DNA of 41,559 nucleotides from contig JAQMWT010000501.1 in the NCBI GenBank assembly GCA_029834535.1, positions 1 to 41,559 of the forward strand, written 5' to 3'. Shown piece after piece: positions 40,553 to 41,559 of this stretch (its first letter is position 1; each line of letters begins with the position of its first letter). The notes below the pieces were generated by a model, which did no database searches, was not told the DNA's origin, and was given only the letters and a program-made list of their open reading frames with translations. Both the position numbers and the translations under genes were made by a program. This DNA is from Chrysophaeum taylorii. Taxonomy: Eukaryota; Sar; Pelagophyceae; Pelagomonadales; Pelagomonadaceae.

Positions 40553-41559
40553 ACTCTTCGCTGATCACCCAGTCTTGCAGCAACTGACCCCGCTTAAATA
40601 TCCTATGTCATCGTCCTTCAAGTATAAAGATGGCACTCCCAGCACTGAAACAGAGTTGTACATCAACTCGCACTTTGCCACCCTCCTTGGCAAGCTGGTG
40701 TTCATGCAAGTTGCCTGCAGACCTGACTTCTCGCAAGCCTTGGGCAGATGTTCGCGTGGTATGCATGCACCCACATATGTTCACGTCCAAATGCTAGAGC
40801 ATTTACTTCGCTACCTCAAGAAGCCGGAAAACCGCTCACTTCGCCTCTGGTTTCATCCTAAAGGTAATGCCATTGAAGCTCACCTTCGCACTGTCTCCGC
40901 TAATCGAATTGATCTATCCACTGTGGTCGACTACCAACCAGGATGTATCTACTGGACAGTTTGACCCCTTAGTTGCCATGGTTGACGCTGACAATGCCCT
41001 TCCTTAGCACAGGAAGATAGGAAATCTACCACCGGGTTTGTCTTCTATCTTTTCAACTGCCTTATTGGTTGGAAAAGCAAACTTCAACCGATTGTCTCCT
41101 GCTCAACTCACGAAGCTGAGTTGATTGCCCTCAGTATTTGTGCTGATGAAGCTGTTTGGCTACGCAAGCTGCTGTTGGAACTCTCCTTGTCGTCAACCCC
41201 ACCTTCTACGTCAACAATGCTAATGGTGAGAACACCGCTGATCCTGTTGACTTCGATGACAATGACAACCCAATTGCTGAAGATATGCGCTTCATCAGAA
41301 GCCTCACCTTTTGTCTGACAATGCTGCCGCTGTTCACACCCTAATAACCCAGATGGGTCCTCTCGATCCAAGGCACTGTCGACTAGATGTTTTAAGATCC
41401 GTGAGTACATATCGCTTCAGAAAATACGAGTCCATCATGTTCCCGGCAAGCTGAACGTGGCGGATGGGTTTACAAAACCACTTGCTGCTGAGTTCTCCAC
41501 TTTCGTTCTCTACTCGGTATGCATCATGCTTCACGACAACTTTTTACAGGATTGAAGAT
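40553..41559 (+). pseudogene. E2 RNase H domain
   Basis: Connection: LLGKLVFMQV, RCSRGMHAPTYVHVQ, RYLKKPENRSLRLW. RNase H: MVDADNA (40979; Asp), SCSTHEAELIALS (41096; Glu), LSDNAAAVHT (about 41311; Asp) and VADGFTKPLA (41459). Frameshifts near 40945, 41005, 41180 and 41310 and one base-level break per 100-150 bp show decay. The natural end is close to 41553; the 3' LTR would follow outside the window. Confidence 0.85.

Larger units (their letters stand above)
31830..41559 (+). mobile_element. E2: Ty1/copia-type LTR retrotransposon with embedded C5-MTase, 3' end outside window
   Basis: Order is leader, gag, linker, protease, C5-MTase, integrase, RT, RNase H; the window ends at the RNase H stop region. 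The proteins align with E1 throughout, so both belong to one family. Damage: frameshifts near 32700, 34030, 37740, 38680, 39250, 40550 and in RNase H, an in-frame TGA at 35009, and a 611-bp insertion at 36501-37111. The left border is approximate. Confidence 0.88.

Overview
This is nuclear DNA from a eukaryote, most likely a unicellular alga and perhaps a stramenopile. The lineage is an inference from GC-rich single-copy genes, very short introns (about 57-111 bp), a small HSF-type transcription factor and a bestrophin. The window is an island of host genes between large, decayed retrotransposons. Positions 1-15780 hold two Ty1/copia-type elements on the + strand: E1 (5' truncated by the window edge, core to 6848, with a further downstream ORF to 8963) and E3 (about 9540-15780). 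Positions 31830-41559 hold a third, E2 (+ strand, nearly complete from leader to RNase H, 3' LTR outside the window). Element borders and LTRs could not be fixed. The main discovery is that all three copia elements carry a cytosine-5 DNA methyltransferase (C5-MTase) domain in pol, upstream of integrase (after the protease in E1 and E2). The evidence is motif I (CSGxSTPAFL in E1 and E2), motif IV (PPCT in E2, LPCQ in E3), motif VI (ENV in E3), motif VIII (CGDYQxRERW in E1 and E2, SKNRY in E3) and motif X (NAVP, NALP or NAIP). E1 has lost motifs II-VI by an internal deletion, and E2 is interrupted by a younger insertion with a 15-bp target-site duplication. All three elements carry frameshifts and/or in-frame stops. 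Host genes lie between 16033 and 31013: a bestrophin-like channel (-) and an actin-related protein (+) sharing an 85-bp divergent promoter, an HSF-type factor (-), a carbohydrate sulfotransferase (+) with a decayed upstream paralogue, and an omega-amidase/NIT2-type nitrilase (-). Between them lie a Pif1/Helitron-type helicase relic (20660-21195, -), a degenerate 3.2-kb LINE with endonuclease and reverse transcriptase (21620-24840, +), short 5'-truncated LINE 3' ends with GTTA-repeat tails and target-site duplications, and a cluster of AGTAAGTTCACC repeats. The LINE relic, its truncated copies and the 611-bp insertion in E2 appear to be one family: the E2 insertion combines a duplicated 5' LINE segment with the LINE 3' tail, like the RIME/ingi pair of trypanosomes. 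How the parts work together: the copia elements would normally make Gag, protease, integrase, RT and RNase H for replication, and the added methyltransferase could mark the element's own DNA. None of the three copies looks intact, so activity would have to come from relatives elsewhere in the genome.
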